Assembly: GCA_028695395.1 (NCBI GenBank)
Contig: JAQVJB010000041.1
Location: 1 to 14,332 of the forward strand
Direction: 5' to 3'
Length of the DNA stretch: 14,332 bases
Origin: Actinomycetota bacterium
GTDB lineage: Bacteria > Actinomycetota > Humimicrobiia > Humimicrobiales > Humimicrobiaceae
Positions within the stretch are counted from its first letter, which is position 1. The number at the start of each line of letters is the position of its first letter. Position numbers and translations under genes: made by a program. Below, in pieces: positions 8,273-14,332 of the stretch. Under the pieces are notes generated by a model, which saw only the letters and a program-made list of their open reading frames with translations, was not told the origin of the DNA and searched no databases.

Positions 8273-9845
8273 TCTTAATGTCTAAAACCTTTTTAAGATT
8301 CTCATATTCAAAAAATCTAAGCGTTTCTTCAAGTGCTTTTCCTTTTTGTAGCGTTTCCAGATATTCTTCCTCTGGAATGGAATCTTCCACTATCCCACCG
8401 CCAGTATTATAATAAAATTTCTTATTTTTTATTATAAAGGTTCTGATGCAAATATTTAAATCCGCCATGCCGTCCACACTAATATACCCGAGCGAACCTG
8501 TGTAGATATTCCTTGCATTCTTTTCAACTTCGTCGATTATTTGCATGGCTCTTATTTTTGGAGCACCTGTTATCGAACCTCCTGGAAAAATAGATTTCAG
8601 AATTTTCGATATAGTTGTACCTTTTTTTATCCTTCCTGTCACAGTCGAAACAAGATGAAAAACTTTGGCGTACTTCTCAATTACAGCATGCTTTTTTACT
8701 TTTACGCTTCCATAATTACAGAATTTACCCAAATCATTTCTCTCCAAATCAACAATCATATTTAATTCTGCCCTGTCTTTTATGCTGTGTTTTAATTCAC
8801 TTCTAAAGAGTTTATCCTTATAATTGTTTTCTCCTCTGGGCCTGGTTCCTTTTATAGGCCTTGTTTCAATATAGCTATCTTTTATAAAAATAAACCTCTC
8901 AGGCGAGGTAGAAGCTAGGGTGCACTCAGGAAAATTTAAAAAAGCTGAAAAAGGTGCAGGGTTTATTTTTCTTAGGATGTAATAAAAGTCATTTGATTCA
9001 ACAGGTATTTCGCAAAAAAATCTGTGAGTAAAATTAACCTGATAGATTTCTCCATCATGTATATATTTTTTAGTTTTAATGAGTTTCTTAAGGTAATCTG
9101 CCTTTAATATATTAGACCTGATATCAATTTTTCTTATTTGGGAATAAATATATTTTTTTGCAATTTTTTTTATTATTTCATCTTCTTTATGAAACTTCTT
9201 TGCACTTTTAAGTAACATACCCGCAGTTTGAGCAGATTTTTTTACATTATCATGTGAAAAACATTCAAGTTTTTCTTCCTTGTCAGCTTGTTGATTTACT
9301 ATTTCAGTAAAATACCATTTTTTTTCTTTATGGTTATATGAAAATACTTTTCTGAAAAATAATAGATTAAAGACCGGCAAGTGCAAATCATCCTCTACTG
9401 TTTTCGGCAACTTTTCTATATATTGTTTTAAATCATAAGAAAAATAACCAATAAAACCGCCTTTAAAATCCGGAAGAAGCCTGCTCTTTAAACTGATTTC
9501 TTTATTAAAAGTACCGTAATTTTCATCATAAAAAGATAAATTGATTTTTTTGTTTTTGGATAAAAAATCAAAGTGAATATATTTATCAGTGAACTGATTT
9601 AAAAAATCAAGAGGATGACACTTTTTTGTTACTGTTTTTCCGGTTTTAAAGCATTGCTCCTCATTTACTTTCCCCTGGCTTCTTATATAAAAATCCGGTT
9701 CCAGACAAAAATAAGAAAATCTTGTATATTTACTTTCAGAAAGACTGCTGTCCAGAAAACAAAAATATTTATTTCTAGAAAGATAATAGTAAACAGCTTC
9801 CGGAGTTACTTCTGCTTTTAGTTTTATTATTGATATACAGAGCAT
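8265..9845 (-). CDS. pabB: Aminodeoxychorismate synthase component I
   Basis: PabB aminates chorismate at C4 to 4-amino-4-deoxychorismate, using ammonia supplied by the PabA subunit. The 526 residues show an N-terminal anthranilate-synthase-I-like domain with LDSSLSES (31-38, the usual tryptophan-pocket region) and FKGGFIGYFSYD (127-138). The chorismate-binding domain runs from about 250 to 515. Its motifs are GEIYQVNFTHRF, STSPERF, then PIKGTRPRG with K332, ELNMIVDLERNDLG, FPGGSITGAPKIRAMQIID and YNTGGGIVEDS. The lysine in PIKGT is the PabB-type nucleophile; anthranilate synthase TrpE has alanine there. That residue, with pabC beside it, separates this from trpE. The middle section (about 165-250) is lysine-rich and poorly conserved. 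The start ATG has only a weak upstream site. It lies 37 bases after pabA and overlaps pabC by 8 bases. Confidence 0.93.
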   Translation of the reverse strand: MLCISIIKLKAEVTPEAVYYYLSRNKYFCFLDSSLSESKYTRFSYFCLEPDFYIRSQGKVNEEQCFKTGKTVTKKCHPLDFLNQFTDKYIHFDFLSKNKKINLSFYDENYGTFNKEISLKSRLLPDFKGGFIGYFSYDLKQYIEKLPKTVEDDLHLPVFNLLFFRKVFSYNHKEKKWYFTEIVNQQADKEEKLECFSHDNVKKSAQTAGMLLKSAKKFHKEDEIIKKIAKKYIYSQIRKIDIRSNILKADYLKKLIKTKKYIHDGEIYQVNFTHRFFCEIPVESNDFYYILRKINPAPFSAFLNFPECTLASTSPERFIFIKDSYIETRPIKGTRPRGENNYKDKLFRSELKHSIKDRAELNMIVDLERNDLGKFCNYGSVKVKKHAVIEKYAKVFHLVSTVTGRIKKGTTISKILKSIFPGGSITGAPKIRAMQIIDEVEKNARNIYTGSLGYISVDGMADLNICIRTFIIKNKKFYYNTGGGIVEDSIPEEEYLETLQKGKALEETLRFFEYENLKKVLDIKNE

Positions 9846-9882
9846 TTTTCTTATTAGTTTATTTAATTATAAAGAAAAAAGT

Positions 9883-10479
9883 TTAAAGACTTACAAAATT
9901 CTTTAATATTTCCAGCCCGCACGGAGTAAGAAAGGATTCAGGATGAAATTGCACACCTTCTAAAGGATATTTTTTATGTCTTATTCCCATTATGATATCA
10001 TCAGGAGTTTTTGCGCTTATTTTAAAACAGGTAGGCAGGGTATCATTTTTTATAATTAGAGAATGATATCTTGCGGCTTCAAAGGGATTAGGGATATTTT
10101 TAAAAATGGTTTTAGCGTCATGATAAATTATAGACGTTTTCCCGTGAAAAACTAATCCGGAATTAATAATTTCTGCATTAAAAACTTCGCCGATGCATTG
10201 GTGCCCTAGGCATACCCCCAATATAGGTAATTTTTTATAAAAATAATCAATCAAGCTTTTAGATATACCGGCATCTTCTGGTTTTCCGGGTCCAGGGGAA
10301 ATAACTATTTTCTCTGGAGATATTTCTTCAATTTCACTGATGGTTATCTTATTATTTCTCCTTACTAAAATATTCTTTCCCAGAATACCTAGATACTGAA
10401 CCAGATTAAAAGTAAAGGAGTCATAATTATCTATCATTAATATATCTACTTTTTTGTTTAAAGAAGATAATCTTGTCAT
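9883..10479 (-). CDS. pabA: Glutamine amidotransferase, aminodeoxychorismate synthase component II
   Basis: PabA hydrolyses glutamine and channels ammonia to PabB. The 198-residue class I glutamine amidotransferase has the catalytic triad C90 (GVCLGHQ), H179 and E181 (QFHPES), plus the oxyanion segment ISPGPGKPEDAG (60-71) and RYHSLII. The N-terminal strand and IDNYDSFTFNLVQYL are characteristic of PabA/TrpG. Some bacteria share one such subunit between anthranilate and aminodeoxychorismate synthases; no trp gene is visible here. An internal Met15 could be read as the start, but it would cut off most of the first beta strand (VDILMIDN), so the ATG at 10479 is preferred even though no good Shine-Dalgarno precedes it. 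It starts 7 bases after the DsrE-family gene ends, suggesting coupled translation in one operon. Confidence 0.93.
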   Translation of the reverse strand: MTRLSSLNKKVDILMIDNYDSFTFNLVQYLGILGKNILVRRNNKITISEIEEISPEKIVISPGPGKPEDAGISKSLIDYFYKKLPILGVCLGHQCIGEVFNAEIINSGLVFHGKTSIIYHDAKTIFKNIPNPFEAARYHSLIIKNDTLPTCFKISAKTPDDIIMGIRHKKYPLEGVQFHPESFLTPCGLEILKNFVSL

Positions 10480-10486
10480 TTATTTT

Positions 10487-10834
10487 TTAGAAAGTAAGTA
10501 TTTGCCTTCCCTCTTTTGCATAAGAGGTTAAAGGTTCGCCCATTAATTTTACATTTATACCAAGAGCTTCCAGTTTTTGTGTTACACCATACATATCCGT
10601 ACAGCGCAAGCAAGCTTCAAGCTTTACGCCTTCTTTTTTTATTTTTCCGATATATTCCTGCAGTTCATTATCTTCACTCAATAGTTTAGCAGAAGGGCCC
10701 CAGATTATCATAGTAACGTCATCCCACCATTGCTTCAGTTTTGAATTAAAAACATACATAAAAACCATTTTAAGGGCAACTTCTCTATCCGCGCTTGTCC
10801 ATACTACTACTAGTTTTTCTTTGCCGTCAATCAT
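10487..10834 (-). CDS. DsrE-family small protein
   Basis: This is a 115-residue cytosolic alpha/beta protein of the DsrE/DsrF-like fold, a family that includes sulfur-carrier and sulfur-relay proteins. The sequence shows a first strand KLVVVWTSADREVALKM, a middle VTMIIWGPSAKLL, then VKLEACLRC with cysteines C75 and C78, and a C-terminal VKLMGEPLTSYAKEGRQILTF. The paired cysteines lie where this family often carries its reactive cysteine, so a thiol or sulfur-transfer role is possible but unproven. A Shine-Dalgarno AAAGGA precedes the ATG. The gene leads a tight run into pabA (7 bases), and an upstream terminator separates it from the kinase-like gene, so its own promoter should lie in about 10835-10887; a TATACT box occurs there but without a good -35 match. 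Why it is joined to folate genes is unclear. Confidence 0.85.
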   Translation of the reverse strand: MIDGKEKLVVVWTSADREVALKMVFMYVFNSKLKQWWDDVTMIIWGPSAKLLSEDNELQEYIGKIKKEGVKLEACLRCTDMYGVTQKLEALGINVKLMGEPLTSYAKEGRQILTF

Positions 10835-10887
10835 AATAATTTTCCTTTACCTGATAGTATAAAATTAAATAACTGCATTTAATAAAA

Positions 10888-10917
10888 ATTCCCGGCTAGC
10901 TTTCACCAGCCGGGAAT
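10888..10917 (-). terminator. Rho-independent terminator after the cytidylate-kinase-like gene
   Basis: A perfect 10-base-pair stem (ATTCCCGGCT with AGCCGGGAAT) encloses a 10-base loop at 10898-10907. Read on the minus strand, it begins a few bases after the stop codon of the kinase-like gene and is followed at once by TTTTATT. It is the most GC-rich block in this spacer. It should end the kinase-like transcript and separate it from the DsrE-pab operon. Confidence 0.9.
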
Positions 10918-10923
10918 AAAATA

Positions 10924-11571
10924 TTATCTTTTAAGAAGTTGCTTTACAGTATTATCAAGAATTTCATCAGATTCTATCGCTGATGTCAGCAGTGCATCGG
11001 TTCCTGCAACCTTACTTTCAAGATTCTTGCCTGCCATGACTATTGTATCAATTACTAGTTCAGTGCTGAGTTTTCCCGTATTAAATACCATGTCAAAATT
11101 ATCTATCTGATTCCATTTTATATCATATGTATGCTCAATAAAGGATTGTCTTACTTCTTCTTTGTGCAGTATGTATTTTTCCGCTTTATCGGTGTCAGTA
11201 ATATTTCTCATCTCCATTATAGCTTTTATTCTAGTCCTCATCGGCGCATAAATCATAGCGTCCAATACATCTTCATATTTTCCGAGGCTGACAAAACTTC
11301 CACGCCCTATTATTACCACATTCCCGGACTTAGCTATCGAAAGCATTACCCTTTTAAAGAAATCCAGCATATTATCTGTAATACCAGAATATTTATCCCA
11401 AATACTTAATTTAGTATCATATATTTTTTTGAATCCTACTTCACCGTACTGATTCATTATTTCCTGTATAAGTTCCCTATCTACGTAATCGTATTTCATC
11501 CTCTTTGCAACTTCCTTGCCAATAAAAGTTCCCTTACTTCCTACAAGCCTTGAAATTGTTATAACAGCCAT
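10924..11571 (-). CDS. Cytidylate-kinase-like family protein
   Basis: This 215-residue protein matches the cytidylate-kinase-like P-loop family, whose members are mostly of unknown substrate. The N-terminus has the family form ITISRLVGSKGTFIGKEVA (4-22), followed by YDYVDRELIQEI. The phosphate-loop segment, usually GSGGxxIG, is GSKGTFIG here. NVVIIGRGSFVSL (about 83-95) and APMRTRIKAIMEMRN then HKEEVRQSFIEHTYDIKWNQIDNFDMVFNTGKLS are typical of the second half, where the lid and nucleoside region lie. About 35 residues at the C-terminus (from MAGKNLES) look less conserved and polar. True CMP kinase activity is doubtful given the divergent loop. GAGG precedes the ATG. A strong terminator follows the stop directly, so the gene is probably transcribed alone. 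Confidence 0.84.
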   Translation of the reverse strand: MAVITISRLVGSKGTFIGKEVAKRMKYDYVDRELIQEIMNQYGEVGFKKIYDTKLSIWDKYSGITDNMLDFFKRVMLSIAKSGNVVIIGRGSFVSLGKYEDVLDAMIYAPMRTRIKAIMEMRNITDTDKAEKYILHKEEVRQSFIEHTYDIKWNQIDNFDMVFNTGKLSTELVIDTIVMAGKNLESKVAGTDALLTSAIESDEILDNTVKQLLKR

Positions 11572-11719
11572 AAAATACCTCTTTCTCTAATGATATTATT
11601 TTTTCTTAAACAATATATTCAGATTTAATTAAAAAAATAATACAAATACCAGATAATATTAATAAAAAGATTTTGCAATTATAGATAATTTTAATCTAAT
11701 TCTGCTGATATTTAAATAG

Positions 11720-11806
11720 CTGCAGGCAGATGAGCTGTCAGGAGAAAAGGTTTCTGGATACAGAGTTGATGTAAGGAACCCTGATAAGCAAATAGATGCC
11801 GTATAA
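11720..11806 (+). pseudogene. Possible coding remnant (28-codon tail without a start)
   Basis: Within a 254-base spacer of otherwise strongly AT-rich DNA (11572-11825), this stretch is about 44% G+C by hand count. On the plus strand it reads as 28 sense codons ending in TAA: LQADELSGEK, then VSGYRVDVRN, then PDKQIDAV. The composition is protein-like and codon choice matches neighbouring genes, but a TAG stands directly before it and no start codon or Shine-Dalgarno fits. It may be the surviving C-terminus of a deleted gene. I do not recognise the family. A structured RNA is an alternative, but I see no strong fold. The rest of the spacer shows nothing beyond AT-rich DNA and the presumed promoter of the kinase-like gene. 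Confidence 0.3.
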
Positions 11807-11825
11807 TTTTTCTATTACAAAAAAT

Positions 11826-12260
11826 TTATTCCACTATTATCTTCAATATAAAAATATCCATTGGCTCAATATCTTCTTCCCATGGCCTTAAGTATTCCAA
11901 TATCAAATCTGTCTGTCCGATAGAAATAGCTTTAAAGGAGAAGGTCTCGCTCCCTCCGGCTCCGACTATCTTTTCATCCTGCTGTTCGGTTTCATAGATT
12001 GAAGACTCCAATAAAATAATATCTGAATCAGTTTTTTCAGAAAGCTCCCAGCTGTATCCGGTTGTAATGTTTGAGTCCAGCTTAAGATAAATAATGTCGC
12101 CTATATTTAAATTTAGGGTATCTCCGCTGTTTTTTTCAGTCAGATAATTTTTTTGTGTGTCCGAACATGCAGATAGTGAAAATAAAATCAACGACACTAG
12201 AATCACGATAAAAAGAAATGGGATATATGTGATATATGCCTTTTTCAAATTTATCACCAT
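11826..12260 (-). CDS. Chagasin-type cysteine peptidase inhibitor, lipoprotein
   Basis: Chagasin/ICP proteins are tight inhibitors of papain-like cysteine peptidases. The 144-residue precursor has a basic N-terminus, a hydrophobic span (about 12-28) and a lipobox LSAC with C32, so it is probably lipid-anchored on the outer face of the membrane. The mature part shows the three inhibitory loops of the family: NITTGYSW (64-71), GAGGSETFSF (100-109) and YLRPWEE (123-129), on an immunoglobulin-like beta scaffold with strands such as DIIYLKLD and IFILKIIVE. The start at 12260 is not certain: GGTGAT just inside it could serve a TTG five codons in, which would still keep the signal peptide. No papain-like peptidase is visible in the window, so the target may be a host, prey, community or distant own enzyme. 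Confidence 0.86.
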   Translation of the reverse strand: MVINLKKAYITYIPFLFIVILVSLILFSLSACSDTQKNYLTEKNSGDTLNLNIGDIIYLKLDSNITTGYSWELSEKTDSDIILLESSIYETEQQDEKIVGAGGSETFSFKAISIGQTDLILEYLRPWEEDIEPMDIFILKIIVE

Positions 12261-12631
12261 TTTTCATACAGCTTTTAATAAAATTAATAATCCTGATTAT
12301 ACTCTTATCAATTTTCTTCATTTACTTATTTTAATACTAAAAACCGGGATACAGAAGAAAGTATATACATAAAAGCCTATTTATATAAATGATAGACCTG
12401 ACCGGCCAAAACTGCAATACATATACTTTACATATTTAAATTATATTTTTGGCAGTAAAAATAATTTTTTAAAGATTTCAAATAAAAATGCCATCAAAAA
12501 ATAATTTATTGAAAGCAGCTTTGAATTAGATTATTATTATCACTAAATATCTTTTCAATAAACAAAAATTTTATCCTTTACTCAGTCGTTATTAAAAAAT
12601 AAATGGCAACATCATAAGGAGGGTAACTATT
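12261..12631. other. 371-base divergent intergenic region
   Basis: This spacer separates the minus-strand inhibitor gene from the plus-strand pspA gene and must hold both promoters. On the plus strand a convincing promoter lies at 12509-12537. On the minus strand a TATAAT box lies at 12296-12301, about 36 bases before the inhibitor ATG, but no good -35 match stands at 16-18 bases. A loose inverted pair (TTTTTGGCA near 12449-12454 and TGCCATCAAAA near 12489-12499) flanks the region before the pspA -35 box. No gene, tRNA or riboswitch is recognisable in it. Confidence 0.5.
12509..12537 (+). promoter_or_regulatory. Predicted sigma-70-type promoter of the pspA operon
   Basis: TTGAAA (12509-12514) and TATTAT (12532-12537) are separated by exactly 17 bases, each one or two mismatches from consensus. 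This would start RNA near 12544 and leave a leader of about 88 bases before the pspA ATG. In such AT-rich DNA chance matches are common. No sigma-54 (-24/-12 GG...GC) promoter, as used by E. coli pspA, is apparent. Confidence 0.45.
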
Positions 12632-13300
12632 ATGGCAATCTTTTCAAGACTTGCAGATCTTCTAAAAGCAAACATTAATGATTTGATTGATAAAGCTGAA
12701 GATCCTGAAAAAATGGTTAAGCAGATAATTATTGATATGGAAGAACAGCTTCAGAACGCTGTTCAGGGTCTTGGGTCAGTGATGGCTAGCGAAAGACAAA
12801 TGTTAAAACAGCTTGAAGATGCCAAAGCACAATCCAAACTTTGGGAAGACAGGGCAAAAACAGCTCTTAAGGAATCAAATGAAGAACTCGCAAAGCAGGC
12901 TGTTGACAATAAGCTGAGTGCTGATACAAATGTTAAACAATATCAGAAAATGAGTGACGATATTTCTTCCCAGCTGAAAATATTAAAAAACCAGGTAGAA
13001 ATCCTCAAGCAAAAACTCGGAGAAGCAAGAAACAGACAGACAATGCTTCTTGCTCGTGATAAAGTAGCTGAAGCTAAAAAAGAGGTTTCAGGTTCATTAG
13101 GTGGCCTGGACAGTTCAGGTGCATTTGCCAAAATGGATAAAATGGAAAGGAAAATAGCTGAAAAAGAAGCACAGGCAGATGCGGCATTTGAGATTTCAGG
13201 TCTTGATGCAGAGTTAAATGATCCTTTTACAAAAATAGAAAAAAATAAAGCTGCAGAAGAAGAGCTTCAAAGATTAAAAGATGAACTTTCAAATGAATAG
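12632..13300 (+). CDS. pspA: PspA/IM30 (Vipp1) family membrane-stress protein
   Basis: PspA/IM30 proteins bind damaged or stressed inner membranes and assemble into ESCRT-III-like rings or rods that preserve membrane integrity. The 222-residue protein has the usual N-terminal amphipathic helix (about 1-20, MAIFSRLADLLKANINDLID), then EDPEKMVKQIIIDMEEQLQ (23-41) and long coiled-coil helices to about residue 190. Typical signature segments are EARNRQTMLLARDKVAEA and AKMDKMERKIAEKEAQADA. The length is normal for the family. A strong AAGGAGG Shine-Dalgarno lies 9 bases before the ATG. The GIDE-like membrane protein gene follows after 12 bases and its AGGAG overlaps the pspA stop, so the two form one operon. 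No PspF, PspB or PspC gene is visible. Confidence 0.93.
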   Translation: MAIFSRLADLLKANINDLIDKAEDPEKMVKQIIIDMEEQLQNAVQGLGSVMASERQMLKQLEDAKAQSKLWEDRAKTALKESNEELAKQAVDNKLSADTNVKQYQKMSDDISSQLKILKNQVEILKQKLGEARNRQTMLLARDKVAEAKKEVSGSLGGLDSSGAFAKMDKMERKIAEKEAQADAAFEISGLDAELNDPFTKIEKNKAAEEELQRLKDELSNE

Positions 13301-13312
13301 GAGTATTAACCA

Positions 13313-14098
13313 ATGGCAGTATTTATAATTGGAGCTATTTTAATAATAGGCGGAGCTTTATTAAGTATCCTTGTGCCTATTAAAATTAAAAATAAGAATA
13401 TTGAAATCAAGTTCATGAAAACAACTGCGGTTGATGAGCTGAAAGATATTTTAGCATATAATGCCAGTGCAGGACTTGAGGGTTACAGGCATTATGTTGA
13501 ATTAAATGGGCAGGCAGTTAATGAATCCATGAATAAAGCTCCTTTCTCTGGCAATGACGTTGCTTTTTTTAACGCAGACCTTTTTGCAGTCAGCGAAGAT
13601 ATAGCTACCAGTACAGATAATAAAAGCATGCAGCAGAGCATACGAAAAAGCGAAACCCTGCTAAATAACCAGAAAAGCAGCAGCCCTATCAGCCTTAGAG
13701 ATTTTCAAAGCAAGAATAAAGTATATATCGACATAAATCAATCAGGCTTGAAAATCGATACATTGAAAACATTCGATAAATTTGAGCCTAGTAATACTAC
13801 GGGAAATTATAGCTTTTTAAGGAATATCAACTATAAAAAACCTTCAGGGAAAATGCTGGGTTTCAGAATGGTTGAAAATACCATACCTTATAATCAGTTG
13901 CTTTATGTCCTGGGAGATGCTGTGCTTAATGGCGATAAAATAAATATTCTAAGGCCCGCTGATGGAAAGCCGTTTATAGTCTCTGTTAAAGAAAAGGCAG
14001 ACATAGTCCGTGGAAATGAAAGCGGGGCAAGAGCTGCTATTATTTTCGGTATTCTGATTGCAATCGCAGGGATACTTATGATGATATTTATAAAATAA
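13313..14098 (+). CDS. GIDE-like two-span membrane protein linked to PspA
   Basis: This 261-residue protein has one membrane span at each end (about 2-22 and 240-260) and a soluble domain between. The arrangement and several segments recall the GIDE domain (PF12483) of bacterial and mitochondrial MULAN-like proteins: EGYRHYVELNGQA (56-68), PFSGNDVAFFNADLFAV (77-93), SPISLRDF (124-131) and a C-terminal YNQLLYVLGDAVLNGDKI, then GKPFIVSVKEKADIV. No cysteine is present in the chain, so there is no RING finger and ubiquitin-ligase activity is not expected. A serine/asparagine-rich stretch (about 98-124) is probably a flexible insertion. It shares an operon with pspA (12-base gap, AGGAG ribosome site in the pspA stop), so a role in envelope stress or membrane repair is inferred. 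The assignment is by pattern memory. Confidence 0.72.
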   Translation: MAVFIIGAILIIGGALLSILVPIKIKNKNIEIKFMKTTAVDELKDILAYNASAGLEGYRHYVELNGQAVNESMNKAPFSGNDVAFFNADLFAVSEDIATSTDNKSMQQSIRKSETLLNNQKSSSPISLRDFQSKNKVYIDINQSGLKIDTLKTFDKFEPSNTTGNYSFLRNINYKKPSGKMLGFRMVENTIPYNQLLYVLGDAVLNGDKINILRPADGKPFIVSVKEKADIVRGNESGARAAIIFGILIAIAGILMMIFIK

Positions 14099-14104
14099 GA
14101 ACAG

Positions 14105-14332
14105 TTAGTTTGTTAATGTCTTTAAGGTAAGAATATGTATGCTTACTGATAGCGCTATTATTCCCAGAAATATTTTTACCCATAGCAGATTGATTGCAAA
14201 TAAAATTGAGCACATTATTGTAATCCACAAAAATATTAAAACAACTACTTTAAATGATACAGCCACACCTTTTTTATCTCTGTAATTTTTTATATGTATC
14301 CTAAATATTTTATTACTTATCAGCCACTGATA
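14105..14332 (-). CDS. YbaN/DUF454-family inner membrane protein, C-terminal part
   Basis: The minus strand is open from the right window edge to a TAA at 14105-14107, giving the last 75 residues of a protein whose start lies outside. It reads YQWLISNKIFRIHIKNYRDK, then a KGVAVSFK turn, then two hydrophobic spans (about 28-48 and 50-69) ending in ILTLKTLTN. The W-L...F...I..Y...KG...K pattern before a pair of spans, and the LKT ending, match the C-terminal half of the small YbaN/DUF454 membrane proteins. Function of that family is not established. It converges with the GIDE-like gene, leaving only 6 bases between the two stop codons, so no separate terminator lies between them. Confidence 0.75.
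   Translation of the reverse strand, partial: YQWLISNKIFRIHIKNYRDKKGVAVSFKVVVLIFLWITIMCSILFAINLLWVKIFLGIIALSVSIHILTLKTLTN

Noticed and set aside
12136..12321. Minus-strand 61-residue frame overlapping the start of the inhibitor gene
   Set aside because: It overlaps the well supported inhibitor gene in another frame, has no ribosome site and its C-terminal half is a frame-shifted reading of the signal peptide region.
1..14332. CRISPR arrays, tRNA/rRNA genes, insertion sequences, phage genes
   Set aside because: No regular direct repeats with spacers, no cloverleaf or rRNA-like stretch, and no transposase or integrase motif was found on either strand.

Overview
This is an AT-rich bacterial window (by eye about one third G+C) with densely packed genes and short AT-rich spacers. 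Arginine is mostly AGA/AGG and isoleucine often ATA. Shine-Dalgarno sites, a GC-rich rho-independent terminator, a lipobox signal peptide, a PspA homologue and a complete p-aminobenzoate operon point to a bacterium. A rubredoxin domain fused to a thiamine-diphosphate (ThDP) enzyme suggests an anaerobic or microaerophilic life. The phylum cannot be fixed from the sequence alone.

Left, plus strand (1-6122): a MATE-family efflux transporter is followed by a metabolic group. It holds a rubredoxin-ThDP enzyme fusion of the pyruvate oxidase/acetolactate synthase type, a single-chain transketolase of the vertebrate-like type 15 bases behind it, and, after an AT-rich gap, a classical NAD(P)-dependent SDR dehydrogenase. 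Two adjacent ThDP enzymes that move two-carbon units, followed by a dehydrogenase, suggest a small carbohydrate or acyloin pathway. Its substrate is not evident, and this is the most interesting part of the window.

Middle, minus strand (6264-11571, transcribed right to left): a cytidylate-kinase-like protein with its own terminator; then DsrE-family protein, PabA, PabB and PabC, closely packed and partly overlapping, which together convert chorismate to p-aminobenzoate for folate; then, after a 119-base gap, an atypical SDR/epimerase-like protein whose usual catalytic lysine is arginine.

Right (11572-14332): a 254-base gap contains a small GC-richer stretch that reads like the tail of a lost gene. 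Next come a minus-strand chagasin-type cysteine peptidase inhibitor lipoprotein, a 371-base divergent intergenic region with a good sigma-70-type promoter, a plus-strand envelope-stress pair (PspA plus a GIDE-like two-span membrane protein), and the C-terminal part of a minus-strand YbaN/DUF454 membrane protein cut off by the window edge.
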